NCBI RefSeq assembly: GCF_015223355.1
Contig: NZ_JADFFK010000016.1
Location: 62,001-126,000, forward strand
Source of the DNA: Salipiger mangrovisoli
Lineage (GTDB): Bacteria; Pseudomonadota; Alphaproteobacteria; Rhodobacterales; Rhodobacteraceae
Direction of reading: 5' to 3'
DNA length: 64,000 nt
Shown: positions 1 through 8,300 of the stretch, piece by piece
Position numbering within the stretch: position 1 is the first letter of the stretch
How the letters are laid out: each line of letters opens with the position of its first letter
Made by a program: the position numbers and the translations under genes
The notes under the pieces: model-generated
The model's database searches: none
Told to the model about the DNA's origin: nothing
The model's input: only the letters and a program-made list of their open reading frames with translations

Positions 1-1
1 C

Positions 2-691
2 TGGCAGATGGAGCCGATCTGGCTTCCCGCCCCCGAAGCGGTTGTGGCGCGGTTGGGCGATATCGCCCGCGACGGCTACCGCGACAGCACGCTCTGGGAG
101 CACCTCGGCTGGTCGCTGTTCCGGGTCATCGCCGGCTTCTTCTTCGGCGCGTTGATCGGCATCCCGCTGGGCTATGCCATGGGCCTGTCGGATTGGTTCC
201 GTGGCTGGTTCGACCCCATCGTAGAGTTCATGCGGCCGGTGCCGCCGCTGGCGCTCATTCCGCTTGTGATCATCTGGGCGGGCATCGGCGAGGCCGGCAA
301 GATCATCCTGCTGTTTCTCGCGGCGCTCTGGATCATGGCGATCGCCGCGCGCTCGGGCGTGTCGGGGGTGAAGATCTCGAAGGTCCACGCGGCCTATTCT
401 CTGGGCGCCTCGAAGGTACAGATCCTGCGCCACGTGATCATCCCCAACTCGCTGCCCGACATCTTCACCGGCGCGCGGGTCGCCATGGGGGTGTGCTGGG
501 GCACCGTCGTGGCTGCCGAGCTGGTGGCGGCGGAGAAGGGCGCGGGCATGATGATCATGGTCGCCTCGAAGTTTCAGCTCACCGACATCGTGATCATGGG
601 GATCATCCTGATCGGGGTGATCGGCTTCGGCATCGACATGCTGATGCGCGTGGCCGAGCGCAGGCTGGTGCCCTGGAAGGGCCGGGGTTGA
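2..691 (+). CDS. ABC transporter permease, TauC/SsuC type (5' truncated)
   Basis: Inner-membrane permease of a nitrate/sulfonate/taurine-class ABC importer. The frame is open from base 2, so the true start lies before the window; about 229 codons remain, against roughly 250-280 for the family. Several hydrophobic segments are visible. The cytoplasmic EAA-type loop that contacts the ATPase lies near residues 133-160 of the visible part (SLGASKVQILRHVIIPNSLP). Its ATPase and binding protein would lie upstream, outside the window, so the substrate cannot be named. A hairpin plus dispersed element follows the stop. Confidence 0.88.
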   Translation, partial: WQMEPIWLPAPEAVVARLGDIARDGYRDSTLWEHLGWSLFRVIAGFFFGALIGIPLGYAMGLSDWFRGWFDPIVEFMRPVPPLALIPLVIIWAGIGEAGKIILLFLAALWIMAIAARSGVSGVKISKVHAAYSLGASKVQILRHVIIPNSLPDIFTGARVAMGVCWGTVVAAELVAAEKGAGMMIMVASKFQLTDIVIMGIILIGVIGFGIDMLMRVAERRLVPWKGRG

Positions 692-710
692 GCGCGGGCG
701 GCACGGGCGG

Positions 711-767
711 AGCGAGGGGGCTGTCTGCCCCCTCGCGCTCCCCCGAGGATATTTTTGCCTAGAAGAA
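711..767 (+). repeat. Dispersed intergenic element copy A; terminator-like
   Basis: The stem GAGGGGG (714-720) pairs with CCCCCTC (728-734). It is followed by a C-rich stretch, then GGATATTTTTG and CCTAGAAGAA. It lies between the convergent permease and zinc-ribbon genes and could terminate the permease. The same hairpin plus (G)ATATTT plus CTAGAAGAA architecture recurs at 8218, 35005, 39725 and 39998. Confidence 0.7.
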
Positions 768-793
768 TGGCTGGGCGGGGCGCTCGGCCCAGC

Positions 794-1726
794 TCAGCCC
801 AGCAGCGCCGCGAGCTGGCTGTCGAGCCAGAGCCGCATGCCGTCCACCGTGGCGACATAGGGATCGAGCAGCGGTGCCATCGCCGGCACCGTGTCGGTGA
901 TCGACGGAGCCAGCGCGTAGAGCAGCACCGCCAGAAGCGCGAGGATCAGCACCGTGCCGAAACCGCGGGCAAAGCCGCTGCCATGCTGTTCCTCTTCCTC
1001 GGCATGGAGCGCCCGGCCCTGCGGGGTTTCCATGCGGCGCGGCTCGGGGGTGACGCGCAGCGTCTGGTTGATTTCCTCGATGTCCGGCAGCAGGTCGCGG
1101 CGCGAGGGGGCGACGGCGGGATGCTCCGGCTCCGACGTCACGAAGTCGGGGCGCTCTGCAGCGCGGGGCTCGGGCGCGAATGACGGGAAGGACTCGGGCG
1201 CGGTCTCGGGCTTGGGGGCCTCCGTCTCGGGGCGCGGGGCATCGCGGTTGATCCGCGCCATGTCGGCGCGCGCGGACCGCGCACGGCGCGCAGCGTCCTC
1301 GTCGTCCGGCTCGGCAAGACCAAGGTCGGGCTGGGTTTCCAGCGGTTCGGGATCGGTGCGGCGGCGCGCCTCGCGCTCGGCCTCTTGGCGCAGCACCTCG
1401 GCGACCGACGGGTCGAGCCCGCGGGCGCGTACCGGGCGGCGTGGCACCGGCGCAGGGTCCGGGCCAGGGACGGGAGGCGTCGGCGCTGCGGGGATGCCGG
1501 GCTCGGCCCGCGGCGGGAGCTCGGTGGGCGCGGCCATGGCACCCTCGTCCATCTCTTCCCAGAGGTCGTCCGGGGTGTCCGGCTCTTGTGGCAGCGGGGC
1601 ATCCTGCGGGTGCAGCTGGAACCAGGTGTGGCCGCAGTTCGAGCATTGCACGTCGCGCCCGCCCGCGGGGACCGCGTCGACCGGCACCTCGTACTGCGCG
1701 CCGCAATTGGGGCATATCAGCCGCAT
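794..1726 (-). CDS. Zinc-ribbon (MJ0042-type) single-pass membrane protein
   Basis: 310 residues. The N-terminus carries a zinc ribbon with two CxxC pairs (CPNCGAQY at 5-12 and CSNCGHTW near 32-39), as in the MJ0042/zinc_ribbon_4 family. A long acidic, Pro/Arg-rich, probably disordered middle follows. One membrane helix lies near residues 258-277 (ILALLAVLLYAL) with a short tail beyond it. ATG at 1726 is chosen because it places the ribbon at the very N-terminus; the frame stays open further upstream but without family resemblance. It is divergent from ftsE with about 160 bp between. Function is unknown; a metal-sensing or protein-interaction role is only a guess. Confidence 0.82.
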   Translation of the reverse strand: MRLICPNCGAQYEVPVDAVPAGGRDVQCSNCGHTWFQLHPQDAPLPQEPDTPDDLWEEMDEGAMAAPTELPPRAEPGIPAAPTPPVPGPDPAPVPRRPVRARGLDPSVAEVLRQEAEREARRRTDPEPLETQPDLGLAEPDDEDAARRARSARADMARINRDAPRPETEAPKPETAPESFPSFAPEPRAAERPDFVTSEPEHPAVAPSRRDLLPDIEEINQTLRVTPEPRRMETPQGRALHAEEEEQHGSGFARGFGTVLILALLAVLLYALAPSITDTVPAMAPLLDPYVATVDGMRLWLDSQLAALLG

Positions 1727-1885
1727 ATTGTCCTTAGCTTTCCATCTGTTCTGGCCATCATCCCAAGCCTGACAATAGGTTGCCGCAGCGGAGCGGGAAA
1801 GCCCATTTTCGGCCCGGTGGGCGGATTGCAACTGCGCCGCGGCTCGGGCACAACAGGACATCTTTTCTACCGGGGGCGCGCGGGC

Positions 1886-2563
1886 GTGATCGAACTGGAT
1901 AATGTGGCCTACAGCTACGGCGGCGGAGAGCTGCTGAGCGGGCTCACGCTGCGGCTGGCGCCCGGGTCCTTCCATTTCCTGACCGGCCCCTCCGGGTCGG
2001 GCAAGACCACCTTGCTCAAACTCTGCTACGGCGCGCTGGTTCCGACCGCGGGCCACGCGCGGCTCTTCGGCGAGGACGTGCGGCGCATGGACCGGGATGC
2101 CATCGCGCTCAGTCGCCGCCGCATCGGGGTGGTGCACCAGGATTGCCAGTTTCTCGATCACCTCTCGGTGGCCGAGAATGTCGCGCTGCCGCTCACCGTG
2201 GCGGGCGAGGGCGGTCAGGAGCTGGAGCAGAACCTGATCGAGCTGATGACCTGGGTCGGGCTGAAGAGCCGCGCCGACGCCTTGCCGCCGGAGCTCTCGG
2301 GCGGCGAGCGGCAGCGCGCGGCGCTGGCGCGCGCGGTGATCATGTCGCCAGAGGTGATCCTCGCGGATGAGCCCACCGGCAACGTCGACTGGGAAATGTC
2401 GCAGCGGCTGTTGCGGCTGCTGGTCGAGCTGAACCGCATGGGCAAGACCATCCTCATCGCCACACACGATCTTGGCCTCATCCGCTCGGCCAAGAGCCAG
2501 GTGCAGGCCCGGGTGCTGCGCATCTCGAACCGCAAGCTGCAGTCGGCGGGGGCGGACCTGTGA
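1886..2563 (+). CDS. ftsE: Cell division ABC transporter ATP-binding protein FtsE
   Basis: 225 residues from GTG at 1886 (VIELDNVAYSYGG). The ABC ATPase hallmarks are present: Walker A GPSGSGKTT, a Q-loop region, signature LSGGERQR, Walker B VILADEPTGN and the switch His in ATHD. In other bacteria FtsEX forms a membrane complex that activates peptidoglycan hydrolases at the septum. The stop overlaps the ftsX start by four bases (GTGA), indicating translational coupling. The frame is open well upstream, but those residues do not resemble the family, so the longer start is rejected. ftsX next door makes FtsE more likely than LolD. Confidence 0.92.
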   Translation: MIELDNVAYSYGGGELLSGLTLRLAPGSFHFLTGPSGSGKTTLLKLCYGALVPTAGHARLFGEDVRRMDRDAIALSRRRIGVVHQDCQFLDHLSVAENVALPLTVAGEGGQELEQNLIELMTWVGLKSRADALPPELSGGERQRAALARAVIMSPEVILADEPTGNVDWEMSQRLLRLLVELNRMGKTILIATHDLGLIRSAKSQVQARVLRISNRKLQSAGADL

Positions 2564-3465
2564 GGCTGATCCGCGATTCCCTCGGGGCCTTCACCGGCTC
2601 CGACACCGGCGCCGACCGGGTGGTGCCACCCACGGGCTTCACCGCCTCGCTCACGCTTTTTGCCGCCGGGGCCATGGCCTTCCTTGCGGTCTTCGCGCTG
2701 GCGCTGTCGCTGGCCGCCGGGCGGCTTGCCACGAGCTGGGGCGAGGAGCTGGCGCGCGCCTCGACGCTGCGCATCTCGGCCCCGGCCGGGCAGCAGGCGC
2801 AGCAGACCGAGGCGGCGCTGCGGCTGCTGGCGCAGACACCGGGCGTGGCCTCGGCGCGGGCGCTGTCCGAAGACGAGCAGCAGGCGCTGCTGGAGCCCTG
2901 GTTCGGGCCAGACCTGCCGCTTGCCGACCTGCCGGTGCCGCAGCTGATCGAGATCATCGAGGAAGGCGAAGGTTTTGACGGCGCGGGGCTGCGGCTCAGG
3001 CTGCAGGCCGAGGTGCCAGGCGCGGTGCTCGACGATCACACCCGCTGGCGCCGCCCGCTGGTCGCGGCGGCCAGCAAGCTGCGGCTGCTCGGCGCGGTGT
3101 CGATCCTGCTGATCGCCGGGGCGGTGGCCGCGATGGTGACGCTGGCGGCCAATGCCGCGCTGGCGGCCAATGCGCAGGTCATCGCGGTGTTGCGGCTGGT
3201 GGGAGCGACGGACGGCTTCATCGCCCGCGCCTTTGTGCGGCGGTTCACCCTGCGCGCGCTGGGCGGGGCGGCAGCCGGTGCCCTGGTGGCCTCGGGCGCG
3301 CTGCTGCTGATGCCCTCGGCTGGCGAGACCGCGGGCTTCCTGACCGGGCTGTCCTTCGTGGGCTGGCACTGGATCTTCCCGCTGCTGGTGCCGCTGCTGA
3401 CCGCCGCGGTGGCCTTCGCGGCAACGGCAATAGCGGCGCGGCGGGTGCTGGGAGACTTGAGATAA
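2560..3465 (+). CDS. ftsX: Cell division protein FtsX-like permease
   Basis: 301 residues from a GTG overlapping the ftsE stop. The topology fits FtsX: a cytoplasmic N-terminus, TM1 near residues 28-52, an extracytoplasmic domain of about 115 residues, then three more helices near 175-200, 225-250 and 270-292. FtsX passes FtsE ATP hydrolysis to periplasmic amidase activators. Alphaproteobacterial FtsX sequences are divergent, so the call rests on topology, length and coupling to ftsE. TAATG couples the stop to plsC. Confidence 0.87.
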   Translation: MRLIRDSLGAFTGSDTGADRVVPPTGFTASLTLFAAGAMAFLAVFALALSLAAGRLATSWGEELARASTLRISAPAGQQAQQTEAALRLLAQTPGVASARALSEDEQQALLEPWFGPDLPLADLPVPQLIEIIEEGEGFDGAGLRLRLQAEVPGAVLDDHTRWRRPLVAAASKLRLLGAVSILLIAGAVAAMVTLAANAALAANAQVIAVLRLVGATDGFIARAFVRRFTLRALGGAAAGALVASGALLLMPSAGETAGFLTGLSFVGWHWIFPLLVPLLTAAVAFAATAIAARRVLGDLR

Positions 3466-4202
3466 TGCGATACGCCATCCAATGGGCCCGTTCGCTGCTC
3501 TTTGTCGGGCAGGTCTACCTGGCGATGGGGGTGATCGGGCTGCTGTTCTTTCCCTGGGCGCTCTTCTCGGACCGCGGCGCGCGCTGGGTCTGCAAGTCCT
3601 GGTGCCAATGGGTGCGCTGGACCGCCGGCTGGATGGTCGGGCTGAAGAGCGAGATCCGCGGCGAGGTTCCCTCGGGTGAGCTGCTCATCGCCGCCAAGCA
3701 CCAGAGCTTCTTCGACATCATCCTGCTGTTCGGCGCGGTGCCCGCGGGCAAGTTCGTGATGAAGCGCGAGCTGCTTTTCACCCCGGTGCTCGGGCAATAC
3801 GCCACGCGCATCGGCTGCATCCCGGTGAACCGCGGCAAGCGCGGCGCGGCGATCTCGAAGATGGTCGCCGACGTGAAGAAGAGTGCCGAGGAGCATCCCG
3901 GCCAGCTTATCATCTATCCGCAGGGAACCCGCGTGCCGCCGGGCACGAAGCTGCCCTACAAGGTCGGCACGGCGATCCTTTACGGCCAGAGCGGCGAGGC
4001 CTGCGTGCCGGTGGCGACCAATGTCGGCGTGTTCTGGCCCAAGCGCGGCATCTACCGCAAGCCGGGCACCGCGGTGATCGAATTCCTGCCGGTGATCGAG
4101 CCCGGCATGCCGAGCAAGGTCTTCCTCGCGAAGATCGAGGCGGATGTGGAGGCGGCCTCGAACCGCCTGATGGCGGAGGCCGGGTTCCATGCGGAAGATT
4201 GA
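3465..4202 (+). CDS. plsC: 1-acyl-sn-glycerol-3-phosphate acyltransferase
   Basis: 245 residues. The enzyme adds the second acyl chain to lysophosphatidate in phospholipid synthesis at the inner membrane. An N-terminal membrane helix (residues about 13-32) precedes the catalytic HX4D motif in KHQSFFD. The substrate-binding motif reads YPQGTRVPPG; most family members have Glu where this has Gln (normally PEGTR). It is coupled to ftsX (TAATG) and overlaps the next gene by 14 bases, so all four genes probably share one mRNA. An acyltransferase acting on another lysolipid, such as ornithine lipid, is possible. Confidence 0.87.
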   Translation: MRYAIQWARSLLFVGQVYLAMGVIGLLFFPWALFSDRGARWVCKSWCQWVRWTAGWMVGLKSEIRGEVPSGELLIAAKHQSFFDIILLFGAVPAGKFVMKRELLFTPVLGQYATRIGCIPVNRGKRGAAISKMVADVKKSAEEHPGQLIIYPQGTRVPPGTKLPYKVGTAILYGQSGEACVPVATNVGVFWPKRGIYRKPGTAVIEFLPVIEPGMPSKVFLAKIEADVEAASNRLMAEAGFHAED

Positions 4203-4794
4203 CAGCATCGAAGCGCTGGAAGCGCTCTACGGCACGGCGGCCGGGGCATCGATCGACAAGGTGGTGCGGCGCATGACGCCGCTCTATCGCAAGTGGATCG
4301 AAGGCTCGAAGCTTTGCGTGCTGAGCACCGTGGGACCGGCGGGCACCGATGCCTCGCCGCGCGGCGATGATGGCCCGGTGGTGCTGGAGATCGACCCCGG
4401 CACGCTGGCGATGCCCGACTGGCGCGGCAACAACCGGCTCGACTCTCTGCGCAACGTGGTCGAGGACGGGCGGGTGTCGCTGATGTTCTTCGTGCCCGGT
4501 AGCAACAACGTGGTGCGGGTGAACGGCACGGGCTGGCTCACGGATGATGCGGAGATGCGCGGGCGCTTTGCCAAGGACGGAAAGCGCCCAGCGACCGTGC
4601 TGATCATCGAGATCGCCGAGATCTACACGCAATGCGCGCGGGCGCTGGTGCGCGCCGGAACATGGCGCGCCGGGGATGAGAGCGCCGGGCTGCCGACCAT
4701 CGGCCAGTTCCTCGCCGAGGCGACGCAGGGTGCCACAGACGGCGAGGCCTATGACCGCGAATGGCCCGAGCGCGCCGCGAAGAGCCTGTGGTGA
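4189..4794 (+). CDS. Pyridoxamine 5'-phosphate oxidase-like flavin protein
   Basis: 201 residues. The split-barrel FMN-binding fold is recognisable from LCVLSTVGPAG followed by SPRGDDGP, and GNNRLDSLRNVVEDGRVSLM, features of the MSMEG_1061-type branch. The exact substrate is unknown; relatives bind FMN, F420 or heme. Its start lies 14 bases inside plsC, so it is likely translationally coupled and the last gene of the ftsE unit. It is unlikely to be the vitamin B6 enzyme PdxH, which has different conserved regions. Confidence 0.83.
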   Translation: MRKIDSIEALEALYGTAAGASIDKVVRRMTPLYRKWIEGSKLCVLSTVGPAGTDASPRGDDGPVVLEIDPGTLAMPDWRGNNRLDSLRNVVEDGRVSLMFFVPGSNNVVRVNGTGWLTDDAEMRGRFAKDGKRPATVLIIEIAEIYTQCARALVRAGTWRAGDESAGLPTIGQFLAEATQGATDGEAYDREWPERAAKSLW

Positions 4795-4888
4795 GCTTCT
4801 GACGGTTTCGTGATCCGCCGCCGCCGACGGATCTTCGTCGTCCCTGCGTGAGAGCTTTAACAAGGTTCAGACGCAAAGGACTTCGAGC

Positions 4889-5761
4889 ATGCCTGATTTC
4901 ATCGAGCGCCCCAGCCGCCGTGCCCTTCTGACCGGGCTGGCGGTTTCCCCGATCGCCGTGGCCGGGATCGGCTCCTTCTCCGGCACCGCCCGCGCGCAGG
5001 CGCAGTCCGCCGGGCTGATCACGCCGAACGTCTGCATGGTCATGCCCGAGGTGACCGAGGGACCCTATTACCTCGATGAAGACCTGGTCAGGGCCGACAT
5101 CACGGAGGATCGCGAGGGGGTGCCGATGCGGCTGCGGCTGCAGGTGGTGACCGCCGATTGCACCCCGGTGGAGGGCGCACGGGTGGATGTCTGGCATTGC
5201 GACGCGCTCGGCAACTATTCAGGCTATGCCACGCAGGGCAGCGACGGCACCAATGACACCAGCGATTTGACCTTCCTGCGCGGTACGCAGGCCACGGGCA
5301 CCGACGGGGTGGCCGAGTTTCGCACCATCTATCCCGGCTGGTACCGGGGCCGGACCACCCACGTGCACTACAAGGTCTTTCTCGACGAACGCACGGTGCT
5401 GACCAGCCAGATCTTCTTTCCCGATGCGCTGAGCCAGTATCTCTTCCAGTCGGTGAGCCCGTACAACGAGCGCAGCGGTGCCGAGCGCGACACGATGAAC
5501 ACCAACGACGGTATCGCCAAGCAGGCGGGCGAGGGGGCCTACGCCTCGATCCGCGAGCAGTATGAGTACTATGACGCGGCGCTGGTGGTGGGGATCGACC
5601 CCGAGGCGACCTCGAGCGAGGGCATGGGCGCGGGCGGCCCCGCCGGGGGTCCGCCGCCGTCCGGAGAGCGCCCGGACGGCCCGCCGCCGGATGGCATGGG
5701 CGGCGCGCAGGAGGGGGAAGCCGCCGAGGTCTTCATCCCCGGCCGCACCGCGACGGACTGA
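4889..5761 (+). CDS. Tat-exported intradiol ring-cleavage dioxygenase-like protein
   Basis: 290 residues. A twin-arginine signal lies at residues about 6-35 (RPSRRALLTGLAV, ending near ARAQA), so the protein should be exported folded. The intradiol core follows: EGPYYLDEDLVRADI, DVWHCDALGNYSGY, and YPGWYRGRTTHVHYK, which holds candidate Tyr/His ferric ligands. The C-terminus beyond residue 245 is Gly/Pro-rich and probably disordered. Cytoplasmic catechol dioxygenases lack such a signal; this belongs to the less characterised extracytoplasmic group. No aromatic catabolism genes adjoin it, and the substrate is unknown. Confidence 0.87.
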   Translation: MPDFIERPSRRALLTGLAVSPIAVAGIGSFSGTARAQAQSAGLITPNVCMVMPEVTEGPYYLDEDLVRADITEDREGVPMRLRLQVVTADCTPVEGARVDVWHCDALGNYSGYATQGSDGTNDTSDLTFLRGTQATGTDGVAEFRTIYPGWYRGRTTHVHYKVFLDERTVLTSQIFFPDALSQYLFQSVSPYNERSGAERDTMNTNDGIAKQAGEGAYASIREQYEYYDAALVVGIDPEATSSEGMGAGGPAGGPPPSGERPDGPPPDGMGGAQEGEAAEVFIPGRTATD

Positions 5762-5762
5762 G

Positions 5763-5806
5763 GCAAATCTCTTCGAAGAGATTTGCAAGAGCCTTCCAAG
5801 GCTCTT
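5763..5806. repeat. Tandem perfect palindromes between convergent genes
   Basis: Two back-to-back inverted repeats. Bases 5763-5786 are a perfect 24-nt palindrome (arms GCAAATCTCTTC). Bases 5787-5806 have 9-bp arms (AAGAGCCTT/AAGGCTCTT) around CC. They lie just after the dioxygenase stop and before the end of the convergent YdeI-like gene. A bidirectional terminator or palindromic repeat unit is plausible. Confidence 0.75.
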
Positions 5807-5841
5807 GGCGGGCGGGTCCGAACGGAGCCGCCCGTCCTCTT

Positions 5842-6462
5842 TCAGCGGTCGAGCGCGCCCTTTCCCGCGAGGATTTTCGGGCGGAGCTTCTCGATCCGCG
5901 CCGTGCGTGTCTCGGACTTCTTCGCGCCACCGATCTGGATCGCGTGGCTTTTCTGCCGTCCCGGTGTCAGCGCGTGGAAGGCTTCGGCCAGTTCCGGGTC
6001 GGCGTCGAGCGCGGCAAGCAGCTCCTCGGGCAGTTCGAGCTCGGCCTCCTCCTTCGGAGGCATGAGACCCTGTTCGGCATATCCCTTCGCCTCGGTGAGA
6101 TAGGCTGCGAGCGTGGGACGCAGCTCTGCGACCCGCGCGGCCGAGGAGAAGCGGATCACGTTCGGATGGCGGGTGTTGCTTCCCTGTCGCTCCAGCACGC
6201 CCTCGGGGTCGGTCATCAGCGCGGGGTTGAAAAAGCCTAGCGTGAACGCGCCGCGAAAGGCGCCGATCAGCGCGACGTTGCGCTCGCCCTGCATGTAGAC
6301 GGGATGCCCCCATTTCGCGGTTTCCCGAAGACCCGAGGCAAGGCAGATCGCACGCAATTCGGCCAGACCCTCGGCCCAGAGCCGGGTGGCGCAGTCCGGC
6401 GTGTCAAAGCGCGCGCAGCGTCCGCAGCCGAGGCGGAAGTAGTCGTCGACATCGGTGATCAT
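5842..6462 (-). CDS. YdeI/OmpD-associated (DUF1801-type) protein
   Basis: 206 residues. The N-terminal part (about 1-130) matches the DUF1801/YdhG-like fold (AKWGHPVYMQGERNVALIGAF). The C-terminal part is the OmdA/YdeI-type helical segment with ALTPGRQKSHAIQIGGAKKSET, ending in a basic tail. The biochemical function of this widespread family is not established. It is convergent with the dioxygenase gene, separated by the tandem palindromes. Confidence 0.82.
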   Translation of the reverse strand: MITDVDDYFRLGCGRCARFDTPDCATRLWAEGLAELRAICLASGLRETAKWGHPVYMQGERNVALIGAFRGAFTLGFFNPALMTDPEGVLERQGSNTRHPNVIRFSSAARVAELRPTLAAYLTEAKGYAEQGLMPPKEEAELELPEELLAALDADPELAEAFHALTPGRQKSHAIQIGGAKKSETRTARIEKLRPKILAGKGALDR

Positions 6463-6680
6463 GTTGGCTCCCGGCGGTGGCTTCTGAAGAGCCTAGCCTG
6501 GTGACGCTTGCCTGGCGAGGGGGACGGCGGCCCACATCTTGAGAATGCCGCTGCCGCCTCTCGCGTCGGACGTATCTCCGGTCGGCATCGGTCGCGTTTC
6601 GTTGCGAAGTGCGGGGACACTCTCGGCGCTGGTGGCCCCTCAGGCGATCAGCTTCCTGCGCATTGCAGCCGGGCAAACGA

Positions 6681-6710
6681 AAAGACCCCCGGAGCGTCGC
6701 TCCGGGGGTC
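6681..6710 (-). terminator. Rho-independent terminator after lpd
   Basis: Twelve-bp perfect stem (GACCCCCGGAGC at 6684-6695 with its complement at 6699-6710) and a three-base loop, followed on the minus strand by TTT. It begins 24 bases past the lpd stop. It marks the 3' end of the TCA gene cluster. Confidence 0.9.
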
Positions 6711-6733
6711 CATGTCTTGCGGTGCAAGTGGGA

Positions 6734-8128
6734 TCAGGCGTGGATCGCGCCGTCGCCGCAGGCCAGCGCCGCCTCGCGCACCGCTTCCGAGAAGGTCGGG
6801 TGGGCGTGGCAGGTCAGCGCGACGTCCTCGGCGGAGGCGCCGAATTCCATCGCCACGCAGATCTCGTGGATGAGATCCCCGGCCGACGGGCCGATGATGT
6901 GGCAGCCCAGAACGCGGTCGGTTTCCTTGTCGACGATCAGCTTGACGAAGCCGTCGCCGGCGAAGACGGCCTTGGCGCGGCCGTTGCCCATGAAGGAGAA
7001 CTTGCCGACCTTGTAGGCGCGGCCCTCTTCCTTGAGCTGCTGCTCGGTCTTGCCGACCGAGGCGACCTCGGGGTGGGTGTAGATCACGCCCGGGATGACG
7101 TCGTAGTTCACGTGGCCCGCCTTGCCGGCGATGACCTCGGCGCAGGCCATGCCCTCGTCCTCGGCCTTGTGGGCCAGCATCGGGCCCTCGATGGCGTCGC
7201 CGATGGCATAGATGCCCTTCACCGCGGTCTGCCAGTGGCCGTCGGTCTCGATCTGGCCGCGCTTGGTCAGCTTCACGCCGAGCGCATCGAGGCCGAGCCC
7301 GTCGGTGTAGGGCGCGCGGCCGGTGGCGCAGAGCACCACGTCCGCCTCGGTGCTGTGCTCGCTCTCGTCCTTGCGCAGCTTGTAGGTCACCGTGGCCTTG
7401 CCGCCCTTGGTCTCGACCTTGGAGACGGCCGCGCCCATGGTGAACTTCAGGCCCTGCTTGGTGAGCATCTTCTGGAAGGTCTTCTGCACCTCGGCGTCCA
7501 TCCCGGGGGTGATGGCGTCGAGGAATTCGATCACCTCGACCTCGGTGCCGAGACGCGCGTAGACCGAGCCCATCTCGAGCCCGATCACGCCGGCGCCGAT
7601 GACGACCATCTTCTTGGGGATCTTGCCAAGCTCCAGCGCGCCGGTGGAGGTGACGACGATCTTCTCGTCGACCTCGACCTCGGCGCCCGGCACGGAGGCG
7701 GGCACGGAGCCGGTGGCGATGATGATGTTCTTGGCCTCATGGACCTCGTCACCGACCTTGACCTTGCCGGCCCCGGGGATCGAGCCCCAGCCTTTCAGCC
7801 AGTCGACCTTGTTCTTCTTGAACAGGAACTCGATGCCCTTGGTGTTCTGGCCGATCACGTCGTCCTTGTAGGCGAGCATCTGCTTCCAGTCGACCTTGGG
7901 CGCGGCGCCCTTGAGGCCCATCTTGGCGAAGTTGTGCTCTGCCTCGTGCAGCTGGTGCGAGGCGTGCAGCAGCGCCTTCGAGGGGATGCAGCCCACGTTC
8001 AGGCAGGTGCCGCCGAGGGTTTCGCGGCCCTCGACGCAGGCGGTCTTCAGGCCGAGCTGGGCGCAGCGGATGGCGGCCACGTAGCCGCCCGGTCCGGCGC
8101 CGATCACGATGACGTCGTATTGTGCCAT
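6734..8128 (-). CDS. lpd: Dihydrolipoyl dehydrogenase (E3)
   Basis: 464 residues. The enzyme reoxidises dihydrolipoyl groups of 2-oxo acid dehydrogenase complexes with NAD+. The FAD-binding [17 protein letters not shown] lies at the N-terminus, the redox-active disulfide motif [13 protein letters not shown] near residues 39-51, a second dinucleotide fold at [20 protein letters not shown], and the C-terminal active-site motif HAHPTFSE. Its place downstream of sucA-sucB suggests it serves the 2-oxoglutarate dehydrogenase complex. A strong terminator follows. Confidence 0.97.
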   Translation of the reverse strand: MAQYDVIVIGAGPGGYVAAIRCAQLGLKTACVEGRETLGGTCLNVGCIPSKALLHASHQLHEAEHNFAKMGLKGAAPKVDWKQMLAYKDDVIGQNTKGIEFLFKKNKVDWLKGWGSIPGAGKVKVGDEVHEAKNIIIATGSVPASVPGAEVEVDEKIVVTSTGALELGKIPKKMVVIGAGVIGLEMGSVYARLGTEVEVIEFLDAITPGMDAEVQKTFQKMLTKQGLKFTMGAAVSKVETKGGKATVTYKLRKDESEHSTEADVVLCATGRAPYTDGLGLDALGVKLTKRGQIETDGHWQTAVKGIYAIGDAIEGPMLAHKAEDEGMACAEVIAGKAGHVNYDVIPGVIYTHPEVASVGKTEQQLKEEGRAYKVGKFSFMGNGRAKAVFAGDGFVKLIVDKETDRVLGCHIIGPSAGDLIHEICVAMEFGASAEDVALTCHAHPTFSEAVREAALACGDGAIHA

Positions 8129-8217
8129 TGGGGTCTCCTATCGGGTCTTTCTGGGGGCACGGGGCATGCACGGGGCATGCGCATCCCGCGCATAGGGGAA
8201 AGCAGGGCGGGGAGCGG

Positions 8218-8284
8218 CGCAGAGGGGGCTCTGCCCCCGTCTGCCAGCGGCAGACTCCCCCGGGATACTTGGGCCTAGAAGAAG
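8218..8284 (+). repeat. Dispersed intergenic element copy B
   Basis: Same architecture as the copy at 711: GGGGG-CTCTG-CCCCC hairpin, a second hairpin (GTCTGCC/GGCAGAC), then CCCCCGGGATACTT and CCTAGAAGAAGG. It lies between two minus-strand genes, so here it is antisense to the surrounding transcripts, which argues against a simple terminator role. Confidence 0.7.
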
Positions 8285-8300
8285 GCTCATGGGATCAGGG

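Noticed and set aside
6463-6680. Possible small gene between the YdeI-like gene and lpd.
   Set aside because: Short frames on both strands are Arg/Gly-rich with no ribosome site; only the lpd terminator is supported.
6539-8278. A 579-codon plus-strand frame opposite lpd.
   Set aside because: Antisense to a fully conserved enzyme; sequence is biased and motif-free.
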